Positions 32,530 to 41,942 of a DNA stretch of 64,000 bases are shown here, piece by piece. Positions within the stretch are counted from its first letter, which is position 1. Each line of letters starts with the position of its first letter. The position numbers and the translations under genes were made by a program. The stretch comes from CAYNSB01 sp964399625 (GTDB lineage Bacteria > Planctomycetota > Phycisphaerae > Phycisphaerales > UBA1924): NCBI GenBank assembly GCA_964399625.1, contig CAYNSB010000011.1, positions 17,053 to 81,052 on the forward strand. The letters run 5' to 3'. The notes under the pieces were generated by a model that searched no databases, had not been told where the DNA came from, and saw nothing but the letters and a program-made list of their open reading frames with translations.

Positions 32530-32562
32530 GGATAAACACGTCTGTATTGAGAATGTTTATCC
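32530..32562. promoter_or_regulatory. Inverted repeat ggataaaca...tgtttatcc upstream of a dockerin gene
   Basis: A 9-base inverted repeat with a 15-base spacer in an AT-rich patch 18 bases upstream of the ATG at 32581. It could be an operator or a 5' leader hairpin. Confidence 0.4.
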
Positions 32563-32580
32563 GTGGGGTGGAGGCCGCAC

Positions 32581-33339
32581 ATGTCATCGACTCGTCTTGC
32601 CGTCGGCGCGCTGGCGCTGCTCGCGGGGGCGATCCCCGCGCTCGCCCAGAGCGTCCTGTTCACGTTCGACAACGCACCGCCGTACACGCCGCTGCCCCTG
32701 AACGTCGTCGTCGACGGGCTCACCGCGAGCCTTTCGGCCACGGGTCAGGGTTACTCCATCCAGAGCGCCGGCGCGGTGCCCGTGGTGCCGGTCGGCTTCT
32801 CGGGCAACTTCATCTATCCCAGCAGCATCTACGGAGCGGACCTGATCGTCGCCTTCGATCAGCCGATCACCGCGTTCTCCATCCAGTACGCGACGTACGA
32901 GCTGGCGTGCGACGACTCGGCGACGGTGCGCGTCACGGCGTCCATGAACTCCACGTACGTGGGCACCAACACCGCCAACGCCACGCCCCTGTGCGTCTGC
33001 ACTTACACCGTGAACACGCTCGCGTTCTCCTCGCCCCAGGCGTTCAACCACGTCGTGATCCGTTACGACCAGCGCCCCGCCACCTGCCAGGACTACGTCG
33101 GCATCATCTTCATGGACAACATGCAGGTGACCCTCGCCTCCTCGCCGCCCGTGTGCTACGCCAACTGCGACGGCAGCACCGGCACGCCGGCGCTCACCGC
33201 CGCGGACTTCTCGTGCTTCCTGACGAGGTTCCGCGCGGGCGACGCGTACGCCAACTGCGACGGGAGCACGGGCACGCCGAGCCTCACCGCCGCGGACTTC
33301 ACGTGCTTCCTCGCGGCGTTCCGGGGCGGATGCCCGTAG
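32581..33339 (+). CDS. Small secreted protein with GC-type dockerin
   Basis: 252 aa. ATG at 32581 with GGAGG seven bases upstream. Signal peptide MSSTRLAVGALALLAGAIPA ending at LAQ. A beta-sandwich-like domain of about 160 residues (VLFTFDNAPPYTPLPLNVVV, AFSIQYATYELACDDSATVR, GIIFMDNMQVTLA) resembles PEP-CTERM-type carbohydrate-binding-like domains. The last 62 residues are two dockerin repeats. Second of a rightward series of dockerin genes. Confidence 0.85.
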   Translation: MSSTRLAVGALALLAGAIPALAQSVLFTFDNAPPYTPLPLNVVVDGLTASLSATGQGYSIQSAGAVPVVPVGFSGNFIYPSSIYGADLIVAFDQPITAFSIQYATYELACDDSATVRVTASMNSTYVGTNTANATPLCVCTYTVNTLAFSSPQAFNHVVIRYDQRPATCQDYVGIIFMDNMQVTLASSPPVCYANCDGSTGTPALTAADFSCFLTRFRAGDAYANCDGSTGTPSLTAADFTCFLAAFRGGCP

Positions 33340-33474
33340 CGGGCGCCACCGAGCGAGCAAGAGCCCGATAGCCTCTGCGACCCTCCGATCTTCGCGTGGG
33401 GCACGCGTCGTCGCGCTTGAGTTCGAGCCGACGCCGTGCATCATGATGATCGGGGCGGACCCCTGGAGGCTCTC

Positions 33475-34404
33475 ATGGCTCGCACACCATCCCGTCGCGC
33501 GCTGGGCGCAACGCTGCTGCTCGCCGCCGCCGGGTCTTCCCGGGCCGGCGTCATCTACAACGGCGCCGCCAACGGCGGCACGCAGACCGTCAGCGACCAG
33601 GGCTTCCTCGCCTTCGTCGCTCCCGGCGCTGGCGCAACCCAGTCCGCCGCCTCCGGGCGGACAACGCTGACCACCACGGGCCCGGGCTCGGGCGGCTACT
33701 TCAGCCACATCGGAGCGCCGGGGCTGGGCATCCCGGTCGCGCCCGTCAATCCGCAGTGGCTCGCGCAGAACACCCTCGACGCCGCGTCCGGATACAGCGT
33801 CCGCCTCGATGTCGCGGTGGCCCAGGAATCGCACAACGTCGACAACCAGCGCGCCGGGTTCTCGCTGATCATGATCTCGAGCAATCTCAAGGGCGTGGAG
33901 CTCGGGTTCTGGACCGATCGCGTCTTCGCCTACGAGGGCGGCGTCTCGCCGAACCTCTTCACTCCAGCCGAGTTCGCCGCTCGCGACAACACCGTGCCCA
34001 CGCGCTTCGAGTGCGTCGTGCGGGGCGGCGGCTACGCGCTGTACGCCGACGGCGTCCCGATCCTCACCGGCGTGCTGCGCGACTACACCGCCTTCAACGC
34101 CACGGCCGCCGGCCTGCCCTTCAATCCCTACACCACCGCCAACTTCCTGTTCGTGGGCGATGACACCTCCCGCGCGCAGTCGGTCTCGCAGATCGCGTAC
34201 ATCGAGGTCGGGCATCCCTGCTACGCCAACTGCGACGGGTCCACGGGCACGCCAGCGCTCACCGCCGCGGACTTCGTGTGCTTCCTCGGCAAGTTCCGCT
34301 CGGGCGACCCCGCCGCCAATTGCGATGGGAGCACGGGCTCGCCCCTGCTGAGCGCGGGCGATTTCGTCTGCTTCCTGAATGCCTTCCGTGCGGGATGCCC
34401 GTGA
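33475..34404 (+). CDS. Secreted protein with GC-type dockerin
   Basis: 309 aa. ATG at 33475 after GGAGGCTCTC. The signal peptide (MARTPSRRALGATLLLAAAG) ends near SRAG. The middle has VSDQGFLAFVAPGAGATQ, SGYSVRLDVAVAQES, AGFSLIMISSNLKGVELGFW and RFECVVRGGGYALYADG, reminiscent of concanavalin/LamG-like lectin folds used to coat or bind glycans (inference). The last 62 residues are the dockerin pair. Confidence 0.83.
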   Translation: MARTPSRRALGATLLLAAAGSSRAGVIYNGAANGGTQTVSDQGFLAFVAPGAGATQSAASGRTTLTTTGPGSGGYFSHIGAPGLGIPVAPVNPQWLAQNTLDAASGYSVRLDVAVAQESHNVDNQRAGFSLIMISSNLKGVELGFWTDRVFAYEGGVSPNLFTPAEFAARDNTVPTRFECVVRGGGYALYADGVPILTGVLRDYTAFNATAAGLPFNPYTTANFLFVGDDTSRAQSVSQIAYIEVGHPCYANCDGSTGTPALTAADFVCFLGKFRSGDPAANCDGSTGSPLLSAGDFVCFLNAFRAGCP

Positions 34405-34512
34405 CGCCGCTCACGGCTCCACAACTCTGCTGAACGAGCGGAAATGGCGTCGCGTTTGTCCCCGCTCGCATGGTAGGGTGTACGCACCTTCCCACCGCGC
34501 GGGAGATCCACG

Positions 34513-35481
34513 ATGCACTCCACGTTGAACGCCCGTCGCTCGCGCACCGCTGTCGCCATGCTCGCCGCGGGCCTTGCGGCGCATTCGTTCGCCCAGGCTC
34601 CGCCCACGTGCGGTGTGCTCAACCGGGTGCGACTGGTCAACAAGATCAACGGCGGCACGACGCAGGACCTGCTGATCAACACGGGCTGGCTCGCCGCACC
34701 GCCCGCCGCGGCGCTCATCACGCCCGCCAGCAGCAGCGACGCGGGCGCGCTGGGAACCACGGCGGGCTCGTGGAACCTCGTCTCCGACTATGGGCGCCTC
34801 ACGATCGCCGGCAGCATGAGCGCGAACAACGTGGTGGGCAACGGCGTCTTCTGCTGGATCGACGACGGCGCCGGCTCGCCCCAGGCGCAGTTCCGCGATC
34901 GCATCACCATCACCTCCGCCTCGCTCCCCGTGGGCACACCGGTCACCGTGCGCATGACCGGCACGCTCGCCGGCAGCGCGAGCGTGAGCGACCCCGCACC
35001 CGGGGCCGCACCCTCCCTGCGCGCCACGTTCTTCAGGCCGCCCACGATCGGCGCGAGCATCGCGCTCACGAGCCCGGGGCAGTTCACGGAGGATTCGACG
35101 CTCCACGTCGGCGACGCGCGCGACATCTTCGCGACGCTCAACTGCGTCATCCGCCTGCAGCGGCTCGAGAACGGAACCCCCGTCAGCGACACGGCCAGCG
35201 CGAACCTCACCGCGACGTACACGCTCGAGATCCTCACGCCCGGCGCGGCCATCTCGACCTGCTCGGGCGCCGCCTACCTCCCCTGCACCACCACGTGCTA
35301 TGCCAACTGCGACTGCTCCGCGGTCGCGCCGCTCCTCTCCGCCGGAGACTTCACCTGCTTCATCACCAAGTTCCGCGCGGGCGATGCCTACGCGAACTGC
35401 GACGGCTCCACCGGTTCGCCGCTGCTCACGGCCGCGGACTTCACGTGCTTCCTGAACGCCTTCCGCGCGGGCTGCCCGTAG
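34513..35481 (+). CDS. Secreted protein with GC-type dockerin
   Basis: 322 aa. ATG at 34513 after GGGAGATCCACG. Signal peptide ends at HSFAQ. The body of about 230 residues is beta-rich (SDYGRLTIAGSMSANNVVG, VTVRMTGTLAGSASVSDPAP, NLTATYTLEILTPGAAIST) with no known family. Dockerin pair at the C-terminus; the first repeat lacks the usual GST and reads YANCDCSAVAPLL, adding an extra Cys. Confidence 0.83.
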   Translation: MHSTLNARRSRTAVAMLAAGLAAHSFAQAPPTCGVLNRVRLVNKINGGTTQDLLINTGWLAAPPAAALITPASSSDAGALGTTAGSWNLVSDYGRLTIAGSMSANNVVGNGVFCWIDDGAGSPQAQFRDRITITSASLPVGTPVTVRMTGTLAGSASVSDPAPGAAPSLRATFFRPPTIGASIALTSPGQFTEDSTLHVGDARDIFATLNCVIRLQRLENGTPVSDTASANLTATYTLEILTPGAAISTCSGAAYLPCTTTCYANCDCSAVAPLLSAGDFTCFITKFRAGDAYANCDGSTGSPLLTAADFTCFLNAFRAGCP

Positions 35482-35682
35482 CGAAGCCGAGCCCCTGCGT
35501 CCAATAACACGGTGCACGGGCGAGGCCTGCGCGCGCGGGCATCAGTTCTCTTGGGGTACCCGGCGCGCACCTGTACACTGCGATCCGCGCCCTCGAAGCC
35601 GCCATGCGCGATTCTCGCGTTCGCGCGTGCCCGCCCTTTTCCCATGCGGCGATGCGGCGTCGCGCACCTCAGGAAATCACAC

Positions 35683-37401
35683 ATGCTGGCTCGCTCTCGC
35701 ATCGCGGCGCTCATGACGCTCCTGGTCGCCACTTCGTTCGCGCACGCACAGCAGCCCGCGACAAGCGCACTGACCTATCAGGGGCGTCTCTCCAACGCGG
35801 GGTCACCCGCCAATGGCAGCTACGACTTCCAGTTCTCGCTCTGGAACGCCGCGAGCGGCGGGGCGCAGCTCGGCCCGACGCTGAGCCCATCCGCGATCGC
35901 CGTTTCGGCGGGGCTCTTCACGGTTCCGCTCGACTTCGGACGTGTTTACGAGTCCAAGCGACTTTGGCTCGAGATCGCCGCGCGCCCCACCGGCGCCCCA
36001 TCCTTCACGACGCTCACCCCGCGCCAGGAACTGACGGCCACGCCCTACGCGAATGGGCTCTCCGTTCCCGTGGCGATCAACGCCGACGCGGGCATCGCCT
36101 TCCCGTTCTACGTCGTCACCAACGGCGGCGGCGGCTCCGGCGCCGGCGTGATCGGCCTCAGTTCGTCGCTCAACGGCAACGGCGTGGCAGGAGAAGCCGA
36201 CAGCGGCGTCGACGCGCGGGGCGTGTGGGGATACTCGCAGTTCGGCCGGGGCGTCGTGGGGCAGGGCGGAGCGGCCGGCGTCCGCGGAGAGTCGCTCGGC
36301 TCCGGCGTGAACGCGCTGGGCGTCCTGGGGTTGGGTGGCACCAGCGGATTCATCGGCGTGCGCGGCGAATCGACGGTCGGCGGAGCCGCGGGCTACGGCG
36401 TCTACGGACTCTCAACCTCACCGCTCAGCACCGGCGTCGTCGGCATCGCCAATACCGGCAACTCGTATGGCGTCTGGGGGCAGGCGTCGCAGGGCAGCGC
36501 CGTCGTCGGCAACGGCGCAACCGGTGGGCTGTTCTCCGGCACCGGCGGCTCGGGCATCAGCGCCAGCACGATCGCCAACAGCACCACGATCGCCGGTGTC
36601 AACGGGCTGGGGCAGACCGGTGTCCGCGGCGATTCCAGCGCCGGCGGCAGCGCCAGCTACGGCGTGTACGGCTCAAGCACCGCCGCCGGTGGCAACGGCG
36701 TGCGCGGTGATTGCAACGGCAGCTCGAGCTCCTTCGCCGTGTGGGGCGTCAACGCGGCCCCAGGGTTCGCCGGCTACTTCAGCGGCAACGTCAACGTGAC
36801 CGGCTCGCTCGCCAAGAGCGGCGGCTCCTTCAAGATTGACCACCCGCTCGATCCCGCCAACATGTATCTCTACCACTCCTTCGTCGAATCGCCCGACATG
36901 ATGAACGTCTACAACGGCAACGCGCAGCTCGATGCGTCGGGCTCGGCCGTCATCGCCATGCCCGAGTGGTTCACCGCGCTCAACCGCGACTTCCGCTACC
37001 AGCTCACCGCCGTGGGCGCCCCGGGCCCGAACCTCTACATCGCACGCAAGATGGACGCCAGCGGAACCTTCGCGATCTCCGGCGGCACGCCCGGCGGCGA
37101 GGTCTCCTGGCAGATCACGGGCATCCGACAGGACGCGTGGGCCAACGCGCACCGCATCCCCACCGAGGAGATCAAGACCGGCCCCGAGCGCGGACAGTTC
37201 CTCCACCCGGAGCTCTACGGCTTCGATCGCTCGCGCAGCGTCACCGCGTGGAAAGAACAAGCAACGAGCGGCACCGCCCCGATGAAGGCGCCCGCGATCA
37301 AGACCATGGACCCCGCGCTCCTGCGCCCCACGCCTCCGTCGGACAAGACTCCCCCAGCGCCGGCGAACGACACGGCACACGGCGCGAGCGCGTCCAAGTA
37401 G
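35683..37401 (+). CDS. Secreted repetitive protein without dockerin
   Basis: 572 aa. ATG at 35683 preceded by AGGAAA. Signal peptide MLARSRIAALMTLLVATSFA to AHAQ. Residues about 20-125 are LTYQGRLSNAGSPANGSYDF... LTPRQELTATPYANGL, a domain common at the start of bacterial secreted repeat proteins. Residues 140-375 repeat short units of the type GVWGYSQFGRGVVGQG, GVRGES, GVYGLS, GVNGLGQTGVRGDS. The last ~190 residues contain FKIDHPLDPANMYLYHSFVE, NRDFRYQLTAVGAPGPNLYI and VSWQITGIRQDAWA, a conserved C-terminal module of unknown role found with such repeats. It lies within the dockerin cluster but has no dockerin itself. Confidence 0.85.
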   Translation: MLARSRIAALMTLLVATSFAHAQQPATSALTYQGRLSNAGSPANGSYDFQFSLWNAASGGAQLGPTLSPSAIAVSAGLFTVPLDFGRVYESKRLWLEIAARPTGAPSFTTLTPRQELTATPYANGLSVPVAINADAGIAFPFYVVTNGGGGSGAGVIGLSSSLNGNGVAGEADSGVDARGVWGYSQFGRGVVGQGGAAGVRGESLGSGVNALGVLGLGGTSGFIGVRGESTVGGAAGYGVYGLSTSPLSTGVVGIANTGNSYGVWGQASQGSAVVGNGATGGLFSGTGGSGISASTIANSTTIAGVNGLGQTGVRGDSSAGGSASYGVYGSSTAAGGNGVRGDCNGSSSSFAVWGVNAAPGFAGYFSGNVNVTGSLAKSGGSFKIDHPLDPANMYLYHSFVESPDMMNVYNGNAQLDASGSAVIAMPEWFTALNRDFRYQLTAVGAPGPNLYIARKMDASGTFAISGGTPGGEVSWQITGIRQDAWANAHRIPTEEIKTGPERGQFLHPELYGFDRSRSVTAWKEQATSGTAPMKAPAIKTMDPALLRPTPPSDKTPPAPANDTAHGASASK

Positions 37402-37426
37402 GCCCGCGAGATCAAGGAGCACATCC

Positions 37427-37870
37427 ATGAGCACCCATCTCGCGACATCGTCCGCTCGCCTCATGCCCGTCGCGCTCGCGATCTGCGGCACGACGCTCGC
37501 AACGCCCGAGCTCGCACGCGCCCAGCTCGCCATCACCTGGTACACCATCGATGGCGGCGGTGGCACCTCCGCAGGCGGATCGCTCATCGTCAGCGGCACC
37601 ATCGGACAGCCCGACGCGGGCGTCCTCACGGGGGGCGCGCTCTCCGTGGAGGGCGGCTTCTGGAACGCCGCCATCAACACATCGTGCTACGCGAACTGCG
37701 ATGCCAGCACGTCGCCGCCCATTCTCAGCGCGGGAGATTTCATCTGCTTCCTCGCACGGTTCCGTGCCGGCGACCCGTACGCCAATTGCGACGGTAACAC
37801 CTCGCCACCCACGCTCTCCGCGGGCGACTTCGTGTGCTTCCTGAACGCGTTCCGCGCGGGCTGCCCGTGA
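37427..37870 (+). CDS. Very short secreted GC-type dockerin protein
   Basis: 147 aa. ATG at 37427 preceded by AAGGAG. After the signal peptide there are only ~55 residues, YTIDGGGGTSAGGSLIVSG, TIGQPDAG, GALSVEGGFWN, a motif seen in many planctomycete surface proteins, then the dockerin pair. Nearly half the protein is dockerin, so it may be an adaptor or a minimal cargo. It follows the repetitive protein gene by 25 bases, so they share an mRNA. Confidence 0.85.
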   Translation: MSTHLATSSARLMPVALAICGTTLATPELARAQLAITWYTIDGGGGTSAGGSLIVSGTIGQPDAGVLTGGALSVEGGFWNAAINTSCYANCDASTSPPILSAGDFICFLARFRAGDPYANCDGNTSPPTLSAGDFVCFLNAFRAGCP

Positions 37871-37983
37871 TCGGCACGAGCGGGAACGGCGTGTGATAGG
37901 CGTGGACTCACTATTTCTTTGGAATCGTGTTCGTTTCCCGTTACGCTGGGGCGCCGTTTCCATGCGTTGAGGAGGAATCGATC

Positions 37984-40575
37984 GTGAAGTCAGCGCCCCA
38001 CGCCGTGAGCTGCATGCTGTCTCTCGTTCTGTGTGCCGGCGCGGCCCGGGCCCAGTGCGGAAACCAGGCTCTCTACGAGCTCGGCGGCATGTGCGGCCAG
38101 GCGACGTACGGCGGCAGCACCCCGATCCCGCAGGTCTCCGTCGTCGCGGTGGCCCGCGGGCGGTTCATCAGTTTCGAGACGAACCCGCTCGTTTCCGGCG
38201 CGCCGCAGGTTTTGGGCCGCGTCGGCCTCGACCACCCACCCCGCTCCATGCACTCGGAGTTCCTTGGTCGCATGTGGGCGACGGACGGACCCACGCTCTA
38301 CGGGATCGATTGCAACAACTCCGCGACGCCCTCCATCCTCGGCAGGATCACCCTCCCGCCCGTCTTCGGCGTTGATCGCGTTCGCGTGAGCGGCAACTTC
38401 GTCTACGCCATCGATGGGAGCAAGTTGTACGTCATCGATGTGTCAACCCCCGCGGCGCCCGTGCTTCGCGCCTCGTGGAAGCCGGCGACGTCGCAGATCC
38501 TGAACGACCTGGAGGTGTCGGGCAGCTTCGCGTACATCGCGATCACGGAGAATCCGACAAGGGTCAACTCGATCATGGTCGTGGACATCAGCAATCCCAA
38601 CGCGCCCGTCGAGGTGCGGCGCGTGGGCGATAGCAATAGCGACGCGGTCAGACTCTTGAAGTCCCCCACACTCAGCGGCTTCCTCTACGCGCTCTCGCGC
38701 AATACGGGCTCGGGCCGGATCGAGAAGTGGACGCTCACCAGCCCCTCGACGCCGGGCCTGCTCGGGCTCAACACCTCGCTCAGCACCAATGTGATCGACG
38801 ACGAGATCCGCGGAGGGGCCAGCGGCATCGTGCACCTCAACTACCCGGACCAGCAGCTCCGGGTCTTCAACTCGGGCACCCTCGCCAGCGTGGGACCCAC
38901 CTCGACCTTCAAGGGCGAGTCGAGCGCTCGTTCGATGCACGTGGACGCGCCGTACATCTTCCTGCCCAAGCAGAACGGTGTCATGCTCCGCGCCAAGTTC
39001 GACTCCTCGGGCATCACCGTTCCCCCGGGCCTCTTCATCGATGTCCCGCCCGGCTACACGCGCGATGTCTACACGACCAACGAGGGCTTCTCGATCCTGA
39101 CGGGCCCTTGGGGAGACCTCTGGTTCTTCTCGACGCCGCCCGGCGCAGCGCCCGTCTCCTTTGCGCACGTGCCATCCGACATCGGCACGAGCGGGCTGGG
39201 GACCGTTGGTGCGCTGCTGAGCGGCGGCATCTTCTTCACCATCGAGTACGGCGGCGTCTCTCCGAACACCTACACGCTCATCATCGCCTACAAGGTCGCC
39301 GGTGCGCCCGCGCCCGGAGTGCAGTTCCAGGGCACGATCACCATCCCCGGTCAGATCCAGGCCCTCGACGCGGGCTACGACGCCGGGGGCGTCCGGCGCG
39401 TCGTGTGCACCACGTTCGATTCCGGATCCTCGACCGCAACGCTCCGCGTGATCAACGCGAACAACCTCGGGGCCATGACCCAGACCGGCACCTTCGCGCT
39501 GGGCACCGGCAACGCGAATCCGGTCCGTTTCCTGCCCGCGTCCGCCGCGCCCGCCCAGCCCGCCCGCGTCCTCGTCGGCGGGCCGTACTACGGAACCAAT
39601 CTCACCCAGCTCATCTCGCTGCAGAATCCCGCGTCGCCCTCGATCCTGGGCGCGCTGACCTCCGCCGCCGATCAGATCGTCGCGGGCGCGGGCCCGATGG
39701 TGTGGGTTCTCGATCGCGCGTGGCTCAAGGGCTTCGACGTCACGAACCCGGCGTCGCCCGTGCTCAAGTCCACGACGCTGATCGACAATGCGGACGGGCG
39801 TGGAGACGTTCTGAGGTCCATCAGCCCGCTGGGCAACGTGCTGATCGCGTCGACGTTCTCCGGACGCACCGTCAAGATCGATGTGACGAACCCCCTCGCG
39901 CCCAGCATCCTCCAGATCGCGACCATCGGCAGCGACCCAAACTTCCCGGCGCCCAACGGATACGCCTACGACGGGACCAACATCCACATCGCCGGGGGAA
40001 CCGACGGCTACCTCATCTACCCCTCCACATTCAACGGCCCGCCCGTGGAGGACCCGAATCACGCCCTGCGGAACTACGGCACGCAGGGCATCGTCGGCGT
40101 CTGCCCCAGCACGGCGCAGCTCTCGTTCACCGCATCGTTCGTCGCCAACCCTCCCGTCACCGCCTATCAGTGGCAGCGATACAACCGCACCGCGTTCCAG
40201 TGGGTCGACCTTGCCAACGGGCCCACCGGCACGGGGTCGACCATCTCCGGCGCGACCACCAGCACCCTGACCGTTGCGAGCCCCGGCGCCGCCGATGCAA
40301 CGATCTACAGGTGCGGCGCGACCAACTCCTGTGGCTTGGCGTTCACGGACTCCTTCGTCGAGGCCCGACTGGGCGGGTACGCCAACTGCGATGGCAGCAC
40401 GCTCAGCCCCGTGCTCTCCGCCTCAGACTTTGTCTGCTTCCTCAATTTCTTCCGCCAGGGATTCTCAAGCGTCGTGCTGGACTACGCGAACTGCGATCAG
40501 AGCGTGGAGCCTCCGACGCTCACCGCCAGCGATTTCATCTGCTTCTTGAACAAGTTCAGGGTGGGCTGCCAGTAG
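37984..40575 (+). CDS. Secreted LVIVD-repeat beta-propeller protein with Ig-like and dockerin domains
   Basis: 863 aa from a GTG at 37984 with GGAGG eight bases upstream. The signal peptide ends at ARAQ. Repeats of the LVIVD type recur: VIDVSTPAAPVLRASW, VVDISNPNAPVEVRRVG, LISLQNPASPSILGAL, GFDVTNPASPVLKSTT, KIDVTNPLAPSILQIA. An Ig-like domain (VTAYQWQRYNRTAFQWVDLA, ADATIYRCGATNSCG) precedes the dockerin. The two dockerin repeats are separated by a longer linker (FRQGFSSVVLDYANCDQS) than in the other proteins. Convergent with nuoD, stops 12 bases apart. Confidence 0.88.
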   Translation: MKSAPHAVSCMLSLVLCAGAARAQCGNQALYELGGMCGQATYGGSTPIPQVSVVAVARGRFISFETNPLVSGAPQVLGRVGLDHPPRSMHSEFLGRMWATDGPTLYGIDCNNSATPSILGRITLPPVFGVDRVRVSGNFVYAIDGSKLYVIDVSTPAAPVLRASWKPATSQILNDLEVSGSFAYIAITENPTRVNSIMVVDISNPNAPVEVRRVGDSNSDAVRLLKSPTLSGFLYALSRNTGSGRIEKWTLTSPSTPGLLGLNTSLSTNVIDDEIRGGASGIVHLNYPDQQLRVFNSGTLASVGPTSTFKGESSARSMHVDAPYIFLPKQNGVMLRAKFDSSGITVPPGLFIDVPPGYTRDVYTTNEGFSILTGPWGDLWFFSTPPGAAPVSFAHVPSDIGTSGLGTVGALLSGGIFFTIEYGGVSPNTYTLIIAYKVAGAPAPGVQFQGTITIPGQIQALDAGYDAGGVRRVVCTTFDSGSSTATLRVINANNLGAMTQTGTFALGTGNANPVRFLPASAAPAQPARVLVGGPYYGTNLTQLISLQNPASPSILGALTSAADQIVAGAGPMVWVLDRAWLKGFDVTNPASPVLKSTTLIDNADGRGDVLRSISPLGNVLIASTFSGRTVKIDVTNPLAPSILQIATIGSDPNFPAPNGYAYDGTNIHIAGGTDGYLIYPSTFNGPPVEDPNHALRNYGTQGIVGVCPSTAQLSFTASFVANPPVTAYQWQRYNRTAFQWVDLANGPTGTGSTISGATTSTLTVASPGAADATIYRCGATNSCGLAFTDSFVEARLGGYANCDGSTLSPVLSASDFVCFLNFFRQGFSSVVLDYANCDQSVEPPTLTASDFICFLNKFRVGCQ

Positions 40576-40587
40576 GCCGCGCTGCCC

Positions 40588-41877
40588 CTACCGATCCAAC
40601 TCCGCCGCGACGATGTTCAGGCTCCCCAGCACCGCCGGTACGTCCGCGAGCATGTGCCCCTCGATCAGCGGCGCCATCAGCTGGTAGTTGATGAAGCACG
40701 GCGGGCGCGTCTTCACGCGCCACGGGCGCGCGCCACCGTCGCTCACGAGGTAGTACCCAAGCTCGCCGCCGGCCGTCTCCTGGCACGCGTAGACCTCGGC
40801 GATCGGCGGCGTCCAGCCGCGATTACTCATGATCAGCTCGAAGTGCTGGATCAATCCCTCGATCGATCCGTACACCTCGCTCTTGCGCGGCTTGGTCATC
40901 TTCGCGTCGGCGAACGTGTCGATCGGCCCCTGCGGGATCTTGTCGATCAGCTGCTCGATGATCACCATCGACTGCTTGATCTCCTCGAGGCGCACCAGGA
41001 ATCGCGCGTAGCAATCTCCCTCCGTCGCGATCGGCACCTGGAACTTCACCGCCTCCGCCCCCTGCCCGTCCCAGTTGTCCGCGTAGCACAGGTAGGGCGA
41101 GTCCTTGCGCACATCGCGGCGCACGCCGCTCGCCCGCGCGACGGGCCCCGTCGCGCTCCACGCGATCGCCTGCTCCTTGCTCAGCACGCCGATGCCACGC
41201 ACGCGCTCCACGAAGATGCGGTTGCGATTGACCAGACCCTCCAGATCGCGCACCGCCCCGGGCAGGTCGCGCCGGATGAAGTCCTTCACCATCCGCTTGA
41301 GGACCTCCTCGTCGGGCAGGTCCTGCATCAGCCCGCCCACGCGCGTCCAGTCCGGGTGGAACCGCTGACCGGAGATGTAGTCCACGATGTCGTAGATCTT
41401 CTCGCGCGGGTTGAACGCGTACAGAAAGCCCGTGAACGCCCCAAGGTCCAGCCCCGCCGCCCCCACGCACAGCAGGTGGTTCTGGATGCGCCCCATCTCG
41501 GCCATGATCGTCCGCAGCACCTTGCAGCGCGGCGTGATGTCGATCCCGAAGAGCTTCTCCACCGCCCCGTGCCACGCGATGTCGTTGCTGATGGGCGACA
41601 GGTAGTCCATCCGCGACACGATCGTCACGTACTGGTTGTAATCCAGGTGCTCGCCCAGCTTCTCAAAGCCCGAGTGCAGATACCCGATGTGCGGCGTGCA
41701 GCGCGCCACGCGCTCGCCGTCCAGCTCCAGCACCAGGCGCAGCGTCGTGTGCGTCGCCGGGTGCTGGGGCCCGAAGTTCAGCACCCAGCGATCGCCCGTG
41801 TCCACGTGCTGATCGAGGTACGACGTCTTCTCGACATCGACATCGAAACCCTGGTCCGGACGGAGCGTGTACGGCAT
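40588..41877 (-). CDS. nuoD: NADH-quinone oxidoreductase subunit D
   Basis: 429 aa, the 49-kDa subunit of respiratory complex I, forming part of the quinone site in the peripheral arm. Family signatures: LNFGPQHPATHTTLRLVLEL, TPHIGYLHSGFEKLGE, DYLSPISNDIAWHGAVEKL, RVIF-like MAEMGRIQNHLLCVGAAGLD and a C-terminal RPPCFINYQLMAPLIEGHML, ending in LDR as is usual. It stands alone: no other nuo gene is adjacent, and the nuoG homologue is 22 kb away at the right edge. Confidence 0.95.
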   Translation of the reverse strand: MPYTLRPDQGFDVDVEKTSYLDQHVDTGDRWVLNFGPQHPATHTTLRLVLELDGERVARCTPHIGYLHSGFEKLGEHLDYNQYVTIVSRMDYLSPISNDIAWHGAVEKLFGIDITPRCKVLRTIMAEMGRIQNHLLCVGAAGLDLGAFTGFLYAFNPREKIYDIVDYISGQRFHPDWTRVGGLMQDLPDEEVLKRMVKDFIRRDLPGAVRDLEGLVNRNRIFVERVRGIGVLSKEQAIAWSATGPVARASGVRRDVRKDSPYLCYADNWDGQGAEAVKFQVPIATEGDCYARFLVRLEEIKQSMVIIEQLIDKIPQGPIDTFADAKMTKPRKSEVYGSIEGLIQHFELIMSNRGWTPPIAEVYACQETAGGELGYYLVSDGGARPWRVKTRPPCFINYQLMAPLIEGHMLADVPAVLGSLNIVAAELDR

Positions 41878-41942
41878 GAAGTCGCGCCTCCAAGAGGAAG
41901 GACGCGACTATAGGAGATGCGCCCGATCGCGGGGCAGCCCGA

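Noticed and set aside
32239..40572. Recurring ~60-base units (tacgccaactgcgacgg...) as a CRISPR-like or DNA repeat array
   Set aside because: The units are the dockerin coding repeats, two per gene, with codon-level variation; no spacers or array structure.
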